Source: ZC4RG20 sp035760685 (GTDB lineage Bacteria > Pseudomonadota > Gammaproteobacteria > Steroidobacterales > Rariloculaceae). Taken from it: 8,757 nucleotides of DNA. The stretch is from NCBI GenBank assembly GCA_035760685.1, contig DASTSM010000147.1:1-8757 (forward strand), written 5' to 3'. The notes below the pieces were generated by a model. That model saw nothing but the letters and a program-made list of their open reading frames with translations. It had not been told where the DNA came from and searched no databases. The first letter of the stretch is position 1. Every line of letters begins with the position of its first letter. Made by a program: the position numbers and the translations under genes. Positions 1-6,876 of the stretch are shown in pieces.

Positions 1-465
1 AAGGTGGACGGCATGAATTTAATCGAAGCATGCGCTCCGCCGCGCTGTCGGGGGCGTGATGCTGACGCTGTTTTGGCTGCGTGCGCCTCTAATCAACCGG
101 CGGCTGCCCCGCAGGCTCGCTGCTGCGCACCAAAGCATAGATCAAGCGCAGCAGGCGGACGCGCAGCATCAGGCCACCCGCGAGCTCAATATGGCAATAT
201 GGCGCGCGACAAGCTCAATCCGAGAGAGGCAATCCCCGGCTTGATTCGCTGGCCGCGATCCTGGCCGCTTTCGGTCTGCACTTGTCTGTGCGGTCGCGTG
301 AAGCTCGCTCGCGAAGGCGCGCGCACGCTTGAGGCTCGTCCTCAGCAAGACCTGTAGGCGCGACTACGCGAAGCAGATGCATTCTGTTCAAGTAAGCTCC
401 CCAGTCAGCCAGCGTATCCAGCAAAGAGTTCGAAGTTTGTCCTTCCGGGCGCGCCACTCCCCGGA
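1..465. other. Left edge with no supportable gene
   Basis: I see no convincing gene here. Several open frames of 60-120 codons exist on both strands, but none has a good ribosome binding site, a recognisable family motif or a hydrophobicity pattern, and they overlap one another, as expected by chance in GC-rich DNA. A short minus-strand frame near 90-190 (reading LRVRLLRLIYALVRS) looks slightly protein-like and could be a decayed gene remnant, but it is too short to name. An 8-bp tandem duplication, caatatgg twice, lies at 187-202. The terminator beginning at 471 works in both directions, so a rightward transcript from beyond the left edge could end there. Confidence 0.5.
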
Positions 466-470
466 AAACG

Positions 471-509
471 AAAGGGGCCGCCCCACCTTCCGGCGGGGCG
501 GCCCCTTTT
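471..509 (-). terminator. Bidirectional rho-independent terminator
   Basis: Bases 471-484 (aaaggggccgcccc) are perfectly complementary to 495-508, giving a 14-bp GC-rich stem with a 10-base loop. On the minus strand the stem is followed by TTT, CG and TTTT. On the plus strand it is followed by TTTT. It lies about 50 bp past the stop of the leftward secreted-protein gene, so that gene is the obvious client. A second perfect 7-bp hairpin (509-515 with 522-528, tcccgcg/cgcggga) abuts it on the gene side and may strengthen it. Confidence 0.88.
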
Positions 510-543
510 CCCGCGCTCGCACGCGGGAGAGCTGGCGCGCTCG

Positions 544-569
544 TCTCAGTCCGACCTTCTCAGTCCGAC
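544..569. repeat. 14-bp-period tandem duplication over a stop codon
   Basis: The 12-mer tctcagtccgac occurs at 544-555 and again at 558-569, so the period is 14 bp. On the minus strand the second copy contains the last codons and the TGA stop (560-562) of the secreted-protein gene. The first copy repeats the same GACTGA just downstream in another frame. Replication slippage is the simplest origin. It leaves the protein unchanged. Confidence 0.75.
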
Positions 570-2086
570 GACGTCCGCATAAACGTCACCGGCAACCCGC
601 CCTGCGCGCTGCTCACGACGCCGACGAGGCTGCCGTCGTCCTTGAGCTCGCCGCCGAACCTCCACGGGTCGACGTTCGGGAACGTGAACCACACGCGGCG
701 GCCCTCGATCCGGAAGTCGCGGAGCGGCTTGTCGATCTTGCCGAAGTTCGTGCCGATCAGCTTGCCGTTCAGCGTGCCGTCCTTGTTCTTCATGAACTCG
801 ATCTGGATGTGGTCGTCGATCGTCACGATCTTCGGCGTGCCGGTCCACTGGCCAGCGAGGGCCTGCGCGACGTCGGGCGTGGCCTCGACGGGCTTCTGCT
901 CGGGCTCCGGCGTCGGATGCGCGCGCTCGTAGCGGTTCGTCTCTGTGTAGTTACGAACGATCGTGTTGCCTTCGTGGCAGGCGTACTCGGGCATCAAGTA
1001 CGACGCGTCGTTCTTCATCGGATAGCGAACCGTGAACGGGCGCGTCAGGACGACCGGATCCTCCGTCGTGATCTCGTAGAGGTACCAGTCGTCGTTGAGG
1101 CGCGTGATGCGCTCCGTCGTCTTCATCTTGTCGCTGTACGGGAAGTGGTTGCCCGGCGGCGAGCCGACGACGGCGAGATTGATGATCGGCGCGCCGGGCT
1201 GGTAGTTCGTGGTCTCGACGACGAGCGTGGTCCCCTCCCAGTGGCCGCGTGAGACGCCCATCCACTGCTTGACGTCGGCCGGCGGCGGCGCGCGGTTGTC
1301 CGTCGGGATCACTCGCGCCTCGTGGATCATCTCGAGCCGGAAGATCACGTAGCCCGGCGCCTGCTCGATGAAGAAGCCGCCGTTGTACCGATACGGCATC
1401 ATCGACGAGGGCATGCCGCGCGTGATGCAGCGGTCCCAGCTGTCGAAGGACTTCGGCCCCTCGAACACGAGGTCCTGTCCCGGCAGCGCCCAGTCGCTGT
1501 AGGTGTCGAGCGCCAAGCGCTTGCCCTCGGGCGTCAACGCGGGCAGCAGACCGTTCGGCGGATCCATGATGAGGTTCATCTGCCGCTGCGGCCTGTTGGG
1601 GTCGACGAGACCGGCCTGAAGCGCGCCGCCGAGATTGCCCTCGGACGCGAGCTTGATGCTGCGGTCGACCCGCTTGCTCCACTCCTCCATGGCCGCGTTG
1701 AATTCCTCCTCCGTGTGCCACACCTTGTTCATGTCGCACGGCGGGGGTGCGGGCCGCGCGCCGCCCGGCCCTTGCGCGGCTTGCGTGGCCGCGCCCGGAC
1801 GCGGCGGCGGCGGGAAGAAGTAGCTGCTCGCGCACCGCTCGAGCGGAACGCGCGAGGCCTGCATCATGTCGAGCTTCGCCCGGATGTCCGGCTCGCCCCA
1901 CGGAGTCATGGGTTGCTTCCAGCCCTTGGGCGTCTCGATGAAGTGATTGGCCTCGCTCGGGGCACCCCGGATTCCATCGTTGATATGAACAAAGCTCTGG
2001 GCCTTTAACGGAGCCGTCGCAACGAGCGAGACGGCCGCCGCGGCGCCGAGCAGAACGCTTCGGATCGTCGGGGTCATCGGGTGCAT
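560..2086 (-). CDS. Secreted protein of unknown function, 508 aa
   Basis: Product unknown. Residues 1-29 form a Sec-type signal peptide: a short basic start, a hydrophobic core (VLLGAAAAVSLVATA) and a likely signal peptidase I site after PLKA. The protein should therefore be periplasmic or outside the cell. A motif TPWGEPDIRAKLD (61-73) and the stretch LTPEGKRLALDTY (184-196) recall a large, uncharacterised exported family common in soil proteobacteria and acidobacteria, which often carries 'PWG(D/E)PDLQG' near the N-terminus; this comes from memory, not a search. Residues 92-116 are a Pro/Ala/Gly-rich linker. The last ~105 residues (AGQWTGTPK to FMRT) alternate short hydrophobic strands with DGT/DGS turns, suggesting a beta-barrel or lipocalin-like domain. 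Cysteines at 85, 117, 220 and 370 could form disulfides. The start at 2086 is preceded by AGGAAA at good spacing. No partner gene is adjacent on this strand. Confidence 0.9.
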   Translation of the reverse strand: MHPMTPTIRSVLLGAAAAVSLVATAPLKAQSFVHINDGIRGAPSEANHFIETPKGWKQPMTPWGEPDIRAKLDMMQASRVPLERCASSYFFPPPPRPGAATQAAQGPGGARPAPPPCDMNKVWHTEEEFNAAMEEWSKRVDRSIKLASEGNLGGALQAGLVDPNRPQRQMNLIMDPPNGLLPALTPEGKRLALDTYSDWALPGQDLVFEGPKSFDSWDRCITRGMPSSMMPYRYNGGFFIEQAPGYVIFRLEMIHEARVIPTDNRAPPPADVKQWMGVSRGHWEGTTLVVETTNYQPGAPIINLAVVGSPPGNHFPYSDKMKTTERITRLNDDWYLYEITTEDPVVLTRPFTVRYPMKNDASYLMPEYACHEGNTIVRNYTETNRYERAHPTPEPEQKPVEATPDVAQALAGQWTGTPKIVTIDDHIQIEFMKNKDGTLNGKLIGTNFGKIDKPLRDFRIEGRRVWFTFPNVDPWRFGGELKDDGSLVGVVSSAQGGLPVTFMRTSSD

Positions 2087-2104
2087 AGTTTTTCCTGTCG
2101 TCGG

Positions 2105-2132
2105 AGAATAAGGAGGGCGACGTTAGCCGCAA
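2105..2132 (-). promoter_or_regulatory. Weak candidate promoter of secreted-protein gene
   Basis: On the minus strand TTGCGG (2132-2127) and TATTCT (2110-2105) are separated by 16 bp and match the sigma-70 -35 and -10 boxes at three and four of six positions. Transcription would begin about 12 bases before the start codon, just enough to include the AGGAAA ribosome site. The match is poor and is offered only as the best candidate in this stretch. Confidence 0.22.
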
Positions 2133-2302
2133 AAGTTACCCTGCGCGCCCGTCCGAGTCCACCGTGGGCGGGGCAAGTTTTGCCAAGCCTCGGCAGGCCG
2201 CCGGGCGGCGGGCCGGGCGGGCCAGGAAGCCGGCGGGCGCGCTTCGCCCGGCGGCCGTGATGGAGGGATTCCCCGACTTCCTCGCCATAAACCGGGGCCG
2301 CG

Positions 2303-2308
2303 TATACT
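2303..2308 (+). promoter_or_regulatory. Candidate -10 box for the hybrid kinase
   Basis: TATACT is a good -10 hexamer in very GC-rich surroundings, about 140 bp before the chosen kinase start. No convincing -35 box lies 16-18 bp upstream. The hexamer overlaps the palindrome GTATAC (2302-2307) and is flanked by ggccg (2296-2300) and cggcc (2312-2316), so a regulator could bind over it. The rest of 2087-2446 is GC-rich intergenic DNA with a small hairpin (2234-2239 with 2245-2250) and no gene. Confidence 0.35.
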
Positions 2309-2446
2309 GTACGGCCGCATAGTGGGGCCGCCGCCGAGGCGCCTCGAGGACGCCGCCGCGCGCCGTTGCAGCGGCCGGGAGCCCTACCGGTGCTCCCTGC
2401 CCGAGCTACGCGTATGAGCGCGCGCGACCCATCGATTGGAAGTGCG

Positions 2447-4768
2447 ATGAGCACGAGCGAGAACGGACCGAAACACGCGAGCGTCGCGCTGCCCGACGAC
2501 GCGGCCTTTCGCCTGCTCGTCGAGTCGGTCCGCGATTACGCCATCTTCATCCTCGACAAGACGGGGCGCGTCGTTTCGTGGAGCGACGGGGCGCGCGCCA
2601 TCAAGGGCTATACGCGCGACGAGATTCTCGGGTCGCACTTCTCGCGGTTTTACCCGCAAGAGCAGATCGACCGCGGTTGGCCGGAGTACGAGCTCGAGCA
2701 AGCCGCCGCCGTCGGCCGCTTCGAGGACGAGAACTGGCGCGTTCGCAAGGACGGCTCGCTCTTTTGGGCCAACGTCGTGATCACCGCGCTCCGGAACGAG
2801 AAAGGCGAGCTCATCGGCTTCTCGAAAGTCACGCGGGATCTCACGGAGCGGCGGCAGCAGACCGCAGCGCTTCGGCAGAGCGAGGAGCGCTTCCGCACGC
2901 TCGTCGAGAACGTGCGCGATTACGCCATTTTCCTGCTCGACAAGGACGGCTTCGTCTCGACGTGGAACGAGGGCGCCCGCCAGGTCAAGGGCTACGAGGC
3001 GCACGAGATCATCGGCTCGCACGTCTCGCGGTTCTACACGCCCGAGGACTTGAAGCGCGGATGGCCTCAGCAGGAGCTTCGGATCGCGACGCTCGAGGGG
3101 CGTTTCGAGGACGAGGGCTGGCGGCTGCGCAAGGACGGATCGCGCTTCTGGGCCAACGTCGTCATCACGGCGCTCCGCGATCGAACCGGCACGCTGATCG
3201 GCTTCTCGAAGATCACGCGCGACCTCACCGAGAGGCGCCGTCACGAGCAGGCCCTGGCCGAGAGCGAGGAGCGCTTCCGGCTGCTCGTCGAGGGCGTCCG
3301 CGATTACGCCATCGTCATGCTCGACACGCAGGGCTTCGTGAGCAGCTGGAACTCGGGCGCGGAAAGAATCACGGGGTATCGCCCGGTCGAGGTCATCGGG
3401 CGGCACTTCTCGCATTTCTACACGTCCGAAGCCGTGGCCGCGAACGACCCTTGGCGGCATCTGATCGCGGCGGCGCAGCCCGGCGGGCTGACCGACGAAG
3501 GCTGGCGCGTGCGCCGGGACCGCACGCACTTCTGGGCCGGCAGCGTGATCAGCACGCTGAACGACGCCGAAGGCCGCCAACGCGGCTTCGTGCTCGTGAT
3601 CCAGGACCTCACCCAGCGCCGGCACGCAGAATCGCTCGCCGACATGACCGTGCGCATGCACGAGTTCATCGCGATGCTCGCGCACGAGCTCAGGAATCCG
3701 CTCGCGCCGATTCGTAACGCCGTCGAGCTCATGGGGCGGCGCGGGCTCGGCGATCCGACGCTCGAGTCCATGCGGCAGATGGTCGAGCGCCAGACGACGC
3801 ATCTGACGCGCATCGTCGACGACCTGCTCGACGTGAACCGCATCGCGCACGGGAGGCTGGCGATCGCCAAGGAAGGCGTCGATCTGACCGACGTGCTCCT
3901 CCGCGCCGTCGAGACGAGCCGGCCGCTCATCGACTCGAGAGGCCACAAGCTCCATCTCGACATCCCGTCCTTCCCCGTCGAGCTCGAGGGAGACGGCGTG
4001 CGTCTGACTCAGGTCATGATCAACTTGCTCAACAACGCCGCCAAATACACGCCGCGCGGCGGAGAGATTTGGCTGGAAGCCGGGCAGCGCGACGCGGACG
4101 TCCAGATTCGCGTGCGGGACACGGGCCGAGGCATCGCGCGTCAGGATCTCGAGCGCGTGTTCGACTTGTTCGCGCAGCTGACTCCGGACTCGAACGGCAC
4201 GCAGGGCGGTCTGGGCGTCGGCCTCGCGCTCGTGCGCCGCGTCGTCGAGCTGCACGGCGGAACGGTGCGCGCGACGAGCGAGGGCGTCGGACAGGGCAGC
4301 GAGTTCATCGTGCGCCTCCCGCTCGCGGCCGCGCCCGGCCTTCGAGTCGTCGCGGAGCGACCTCGCTCGAACCGCGCGCCGCTCCCGCGCATGCGCGTGC
4401 TCGTCGTCGACGACAATCGGGACGCGGCGGACAGCTTCCATTTCCTGCTCGAGGAAATGGGGCAAGACGTCTACACGGTTTACGACGGTCCCACGGCGCT
4501 CGCGGCCGCCGAGCGGCTGCGGCCCGCGGTCGTCATGCTCGACATCGGCATGCCGGGCATGAGCGGCTACGAGGTCGCGCCCGAGCTCAAGTCACGTCTC
4601 GGCGGAGACGCTCCCGTCATCGTGGCCGTTACGGGCTGGGGTCAGGAGTCGGACCGCAAGCAGGCGCGCGAGTCGCTCATCGACCATCATTTCGCGAAGC
4701 CCGTCGACCAGGCCGGGCTGCACAGGCTGCTTGCGAAGATCGCGGCCGAACGCAAGCTCGGCGGGTAG
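2447..4768 (+). CDS. Soluble triple-PAS hybrid sensor histidine kinase
   Basis: A 773-residue hybrid kinase that should sense a cytoplasmic cue, autophosphorylate and pass phosphate to its own receiver. Three PAS domains begin at F21, F149 and F277, exactly 128 residues apart, joined by DLTERR-type linkers. HisKA follows with LAHELRNP, phospho-accepting His413. HATPase_c has the N box NLLNNAAKY (N526-Y534), G1 DTGRGI (558-563) and G2 GGLGVGLAL (587-595). The C-terminal receiver (about 648-773) has the acidic pair D655/D656, phospho-acceptor D699 in MLDIGMPGMSG, T729 and K751 (FAKP), so all key residues are intact. No membrane segment or signal peptide is visible. I chose ATG 2447 because GGAAG lies 4 bases upstream; in-frame ATGs at 2414 and 2366 would add 11 or 27 residues lacking domain features and have weaker ribosome sites. 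The PAS domains lack the LOV cysteine motif, so the ligand is unknown. No response regulator with an output domain is adjacent. Confidence 0.95.
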   Translation: MSTSENGPKHASVALPDDAAFRLLVESVRDYAIFILDKTGRVVSWSDGARAIKGYTRDEILGSHFSRFYPQEQIDRGWPEYELEQAAAVGRFEDENWRVRKDGSLFWANVVITALRNEKGELIGFSKVTRDLTERRQQTAALRQSEERFRTLVENVRDYAIFLLDKDGFVSTWNEGARQVKGYEAHEIIGSHVSRFYTPEDLKRGWPQQELRIATLEGRFEDEGWRLRKDGSRFWANVVITALRDRTGTLIGFSKITRDLTERRRHEQALAESEERFRLLVEGVRDYAIVMLDTQGFVSSWNSGAERITGYRPVEVIGRHFSHFYTSEAVAANDPWRHLIAAAQPGGLTDEGWRVRRDRTHFWAGSVISTLNDAEGRQRGFVLVIQDLTQRRHAESLADMTVRMHEFIAMLAHELRNPLAPIRNAVELMGRRGLGDPTLESMRQMVERQTTHLTRIVDDLLDVNRIAHGRLAIAKEGVDLTDVLLRAVETSRPLIDSRGHKLHLDIPSFPVELEGDGVRLTQVMINLLNNAAKYTPRGGEIWLEAGQRDADVQIRVRDTGRGIARQDLERVFDLFAQLTPDSNGTQGGLGVGLALVRRVVELHGGTVRATSEGVGQGSEFIVRLPLAAAPGLRVVAERPRSNRAPLPRMRVLVVDDNRDAADSFHFLLEEMGQDVYTVYDGPTALAAAERLRPAVVMLDIGMPGMSGYEVAPELKSRLGGDAPVIVAVTGWGQESDRKQARESLIDHHFAKPVDQAGLHRLLAKIAAERKLGG

Positions 4769-4783
4769 AGTCTCGTCGGCGGG

Positions 4784-4887
4784 CCGCTACCGAGCGCGTT
4801 CGACGCGGACCGCTACCGAGCGCGTTCGAAGCGAGCCGCTACCGAGTCCGTTCGAAGCGAGCCGCTACCGGGCCCGCTTGAAGCGGC
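4784..4887. repeat. Four-copy 26-bp tandem repeat with stop codons
   Basis: Units begin with ccgctaccg at 4784, 4810, 4836 and 4862, an exact 26-bp period. Against unit 2, unit 1 matches about 23, unit 3 24 and unit 4 20 of 26 positions by eye. Unit 4 is the genuine 3' end of the minus-strand PEBP gene, stop included (4865-4867). Read on the minus strand, the units give RFKRAR-stop (unit 4), RFERTR-stop (unit 3), RFERAR-stop (unit 2) and RVERAR-stop (unit 1). Because 26 is not a multiple of three, the extra copies place TAG in all three minus frames. The array fills the gap between the convergent kinase and PEBP genes, where no ordinary terminator is seen. Confidence 0.9.
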
Positions 4888-5332
4888 CGACGTAGGCGGC
4901 CTTGTCGATGACGTGCCCTTCCATGGCGGCGAGCAGCACGCCGCGGCTCGCGGTCTCGGGAAGATCGAGCAGCGAGTCGAGCGCGTAAACTTCGAAGACA
5001 TAGTGATGATATCGAGCTCCGGCCGGCGCGCCGGGCCCCAAGTACGCGTTTCGATTCTCGACGTTGCGCCCCGTCACCGACCCGTCCGGCAAACCTCCTT
5101 CGGGAACCCCGGCCGCCTCGGCGGGAATGTTCCAAACCACCCAGTGAAGTCCGTCCTCGGGCTTGCCGTCGAGCGCCACGTCGATGTCGTGAAAGACGAT
5201 CGCGTAGCTCGCCGTGCCGTCCGGCGCGCTCGAGAATTCGAAGCCGGGCTGCACGTTGTCTCCGAAGCACGAGTATTTCGGCGCCACGATCCCGCCGTCC
5301 TCGAAGGACGGGCTCGAGATCAACAGAGGCAT
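4865..5332 (-). CDS. YbhB/YbcL-family PEBP-like protein, 155 aa
   Basis: A phosphatidylethanolamine-binding-protein (PEBP) fold protein of the bacterial YbhB/YbcL group, whose length (about 155-185 residues) it matches. Visible family landmarks are the N-terminal SPSFEDGG (7-14), YSCFGDNVQP (20-29), the anion-pocket strand FHDIDVA (47-53, the counterpart of HDPDAP), GLHWVVWNIP (61-70), and YLGPGAPAGARYHHYVFEVYALD (97-119). The biochemical role of bacterial members is mostly unsettled: small-ligand binding and kinase or protease modulation have been proposed. There is no signal peptide, so it is probably cytoplasmic. ATG 5332 is chosen because AAGGAG (5339-5344) sits 6 bases upstream; the open frame continues to 5524, but that part is Arg/Ala-rich with no motif. 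It converges on the kinase gene and diverges from the CheR-like gene. Its last eight codons and stop form one unit of the 26-bp repeat. Confidence 0.92.
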   Translation of the reverse strand: MPLLISSPSFEDGGIVAPKYSCFGDNVQPGFEFSSAPDGTASYAIVFHDIDVALDGKPEDGLHWVVWNIPAEAAGVPEGGLPDGSVTGRNVENRNAYLGPGAPAGARYHHYVFEVYALDSLLDLPETASRGVLLAAMEGHVIDKAAYVGRFKRAR

Positions 5333-5657
5333 GCGAAGCTCCTTTCTGGGTTGTTCCGCTTGTTCGTGTTTGGTTCTGTCGAGCCGTCGAGGAACTGCCG
5401 AACGGCGCATGGAGGTCCCTCTCGCAGTGCGCCGCTCGGCCGCTTGACCGGCTTGACCGGCAAGTCTCGCTTCCCTTCGGGCCCCTGAGTGCAAGGCGCA
5501 TGCCAGGCGAGCGAAACGGTTCACGCCCGTTCAACTTTGGAATTCCTAAATTGTGGCGAACGGGGTAAGGTGTGGCACAGGCGGCTGCGCGCCTTTCGGG
5601 GGAGAGGCGCGTCCGGGGAGCAAGCCGCGTTCGTGCTGCAACAGGGGGAGGCTCATC
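5333..5657. other. Divergent intergenic region, PEBP / CheR-like
   Basis: This 325-bp stretch must hold the promoters of both flanking genes, but no clear -35/-10 pair stands out. Visible structure: a 9-bp tandem duplication gcttgaccg (5442-5459); a locally AT-rich island at 5531-5553 centred on the palindrome ggaattcc (5539-5546), nearly extended to ttt...aaa on each side; and a perfect 7-bp leader hairpin cgcgcct/aggcgcg (5588-5594 with 5605-5611) about 50 bases before the CheR-like start. The AT-rich palindrome is the best guess for an operator or promoter. A GTG at 5553 opens the frame of the downstream gene early but lacks support as its start. Confidence 0.5.
5646..5651 (+). promoter_or_regulatory. 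Ribosome binding site deciding a TTG start
   Basis: GGGAGG, within a longer GGGGGAGG, lies 6 bases before TTG 5658. It is the strongest Shine-Dalgarno match near this gene and fixes the start there rather than at GTG 5553, which would add 35 Cys/Gly/Arg-rich residues outside the CheR family. Confidence 0.8.
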
Positions 5658-6869
5658 TTGAGCATCGGTCTGCGCCGCGCGCTCGACGTGCTGAGTCAGC
5701 GCTGCGAGGTCGATTTTGCGTGCTACGAGCCCGCGACGCTGTATCGGCGCATCCGCCGCCGGATGGAGCGCGTCGCGGACTCGGATGCCGCCTACGCCGA
5801 GCTTTTGTCCTCGAATCCCGACGAGGTCGATCATCTCTACCGGGACGTGCTCATCGGCGTGACGGAGTTTTTCGGCGACGCGGACAGCTACGACGAGCTC
5901 GGCCTTCGCATCCGCACGCTCCTCAAGCAATCCGACGGCGAGCTCCGGGTCTGGGTCGCGGGGTGCGCGACGGGCGAGGAGCTGTACTCCGTCGCGATCC
6001 TGCTCGACGAGGCGCGGTCGCATCTCGACTGGCAGGGCCGCATCCGCTTGTTCGCGAGCGACGTGCATCAGGACGTCTTGAAGCAGGCGTCGGAGGGCAT
6101 CTACCCGAACGAGGCGCTGACGCAAGTGTCGGCCGTGCGGCGGCGGCGATACTTCATCGAGGAGGGCGAGCACGTCCGCATCGTCGAGGCGCTGCGCGGC
6201 ATGGCCGCGTTCGTGAATCACAATTTGCTCACCGACGGGCCCTTCTCGCAGCTGGATTTGATCTGCTGCCGGAACGTCCTCTGCTACTTCGAGCCCGCCA
6301 TGCAGGAGCGCGTGCTCGAGCGGTTCCGCTCGGCTTTGCTGCCCGGAGGCCTGCTCTTTCTCGGGCCGACCGAGCAGCCGGGCTCGACCGAGAGCGGGTT
6401 CGTCGCCGTTCGGCCGGGCCTGAGCCTTTACGCGAAGCGGCGGGAGCGGCGGTGGTCGGGAGAGAGCGCTCTGCGGCAAGCGGGCGCGCGCGGGGGCGAG
6501 CCCCTCGCGATGGTCGGGCGCGCGAGCCTCGACGTCTACGAAGCGCTGCTCGAGCGCTATATGCCGGCGGCGTTCGTGCTCGACGCGCGGGAGCGCCTTC
6601 TGCGCTGCTTCGGCGGCGCCGAGACGCTGCTCGCGACGCGTCCCGAGGCGCCCGCCGCCTTGCCGGATCTTCTCGAAGGGCGGCTCAAAACGGCGGCCGC
6701 CGAGCTGCTCGAGCGCTTTCGGCACGACGGCGGCGAGCATTCCGCCGACGTTCGAACCAACGGCGCGCACGGCGCCGCAAGCGATTTTCGCATCACGGTC
6801 TCCGCGCTCGGCGACGAGAGCCGGCCGAGCGGGCGCATCCTCGTCGAGCTGCGCGCCCTTCGCAATTGA
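5658..6869 (+). CDS. CheR-type methyltransferase with PAS-like tail
   Basis: A 403-residue protein of the chemoreceptor glutamate methyltransferase (CheR) family, which uses S-adenosylmethionine. The N-terminal helical subdomain (about 1-70) contains YEPATLYRRIRRRM. The catalytic domain shows VTEFFGD (68-74), the SAM motif VAGCATGEELYS (100-111), FASDV with D135, VNHNLLTDGPFS (186-197), CCRNVLCYF (203-211) and LLPGGLLFLGPTE. In typical CheR the motif is TxFFR; here the arginine is glycine (G73, codon ggc), so activity may be altered. Residues 285-403 include LERYMPAAFVLDARERLLRCFGG and resemble the PAS-like segment after CheR in CheB-CheR fusion proteins, ending without a kinase. No CheB, chemoreceptor or CheW is in the window, so the substrate is unclear. 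The TTG start is supported by a strong ribosome site. It diverges from the PEBP gene and converges with the decarboxylase gene. Confidence 0.88.
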   Translation: MSIGLRRALDVLSQRCEVDFACYEPATLYRRIRRRMERVADSDAAYAELLSSNPDEVDHLYRDVLIGVTEFFGDADSYDELGLRIRTLLKQSDGELRVWVAGCATGEELYSVAILLDEARSHLDWQGRIRLFASDVHQDVLKQASEGIYPNEALTQVSAVRRRRYFIEEGEHVRIVEALRGMAAFVNHNLLTDGPFSQLDLICCRNVLCYFEPAMQERVLERFRSALLPGGLLFLGPTEQPGSTESGFVAVRPGLSLYAKRRERRWSGESALRQAGARGGEPLAMVGRASLDVYEALLERYMPAAFVLDARERLLRCFGGAETLLATRPEAPAALPDLLEGRLKTAAAELLERFRHDGGEHSADVRTNGAHGAASDFRITVSALGDESRPSGRILVELRALRN

Positions 6870-6876
6870 GATCCCG

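Noticed and set aside
215..457. 80-codon leftward frame in the left edge region
   Set aside because: A stretch (LLDTLADWGAYLNRMHLL) looks mildly protein-like, but there is no ribosome site, no known family and the rest is low complexity.
329..1252. Long rightward open frame of 307 codons
   Set aside because: It lies antisense to the secreted-protein gene, is very rich in Arg/Ala/Val/Asp, has no motif and runs through the terminator hairpin.
951..2132. Leftward frame of 393 codons overlapping the secreted-protein gene
   Set aside because: It is a shifted frame of the real gene with low-complexity Arg/Ala/Gly composition and no ribosome site.
2384..4465. 693-codon open frame antisense to the hybrid kinase
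   Set aside because: It mirrors the kinase codons in GC-rich DNA; the repeated segments reflect the PAS duplications. No domain or start signal is seen.
4784..4887. CRISPR array
   Set aside because: The 26-bp units are directly adjacent with no unique spacers, so this is a simple tandem repeat.
5333..5524. N-terminal extension of the PEBP gene to an upstream start
   Set aside because: The added 64 residues are Arg/Ala-rich without a signal peptide, while a strong AAGGAG site supports the start at 5332.
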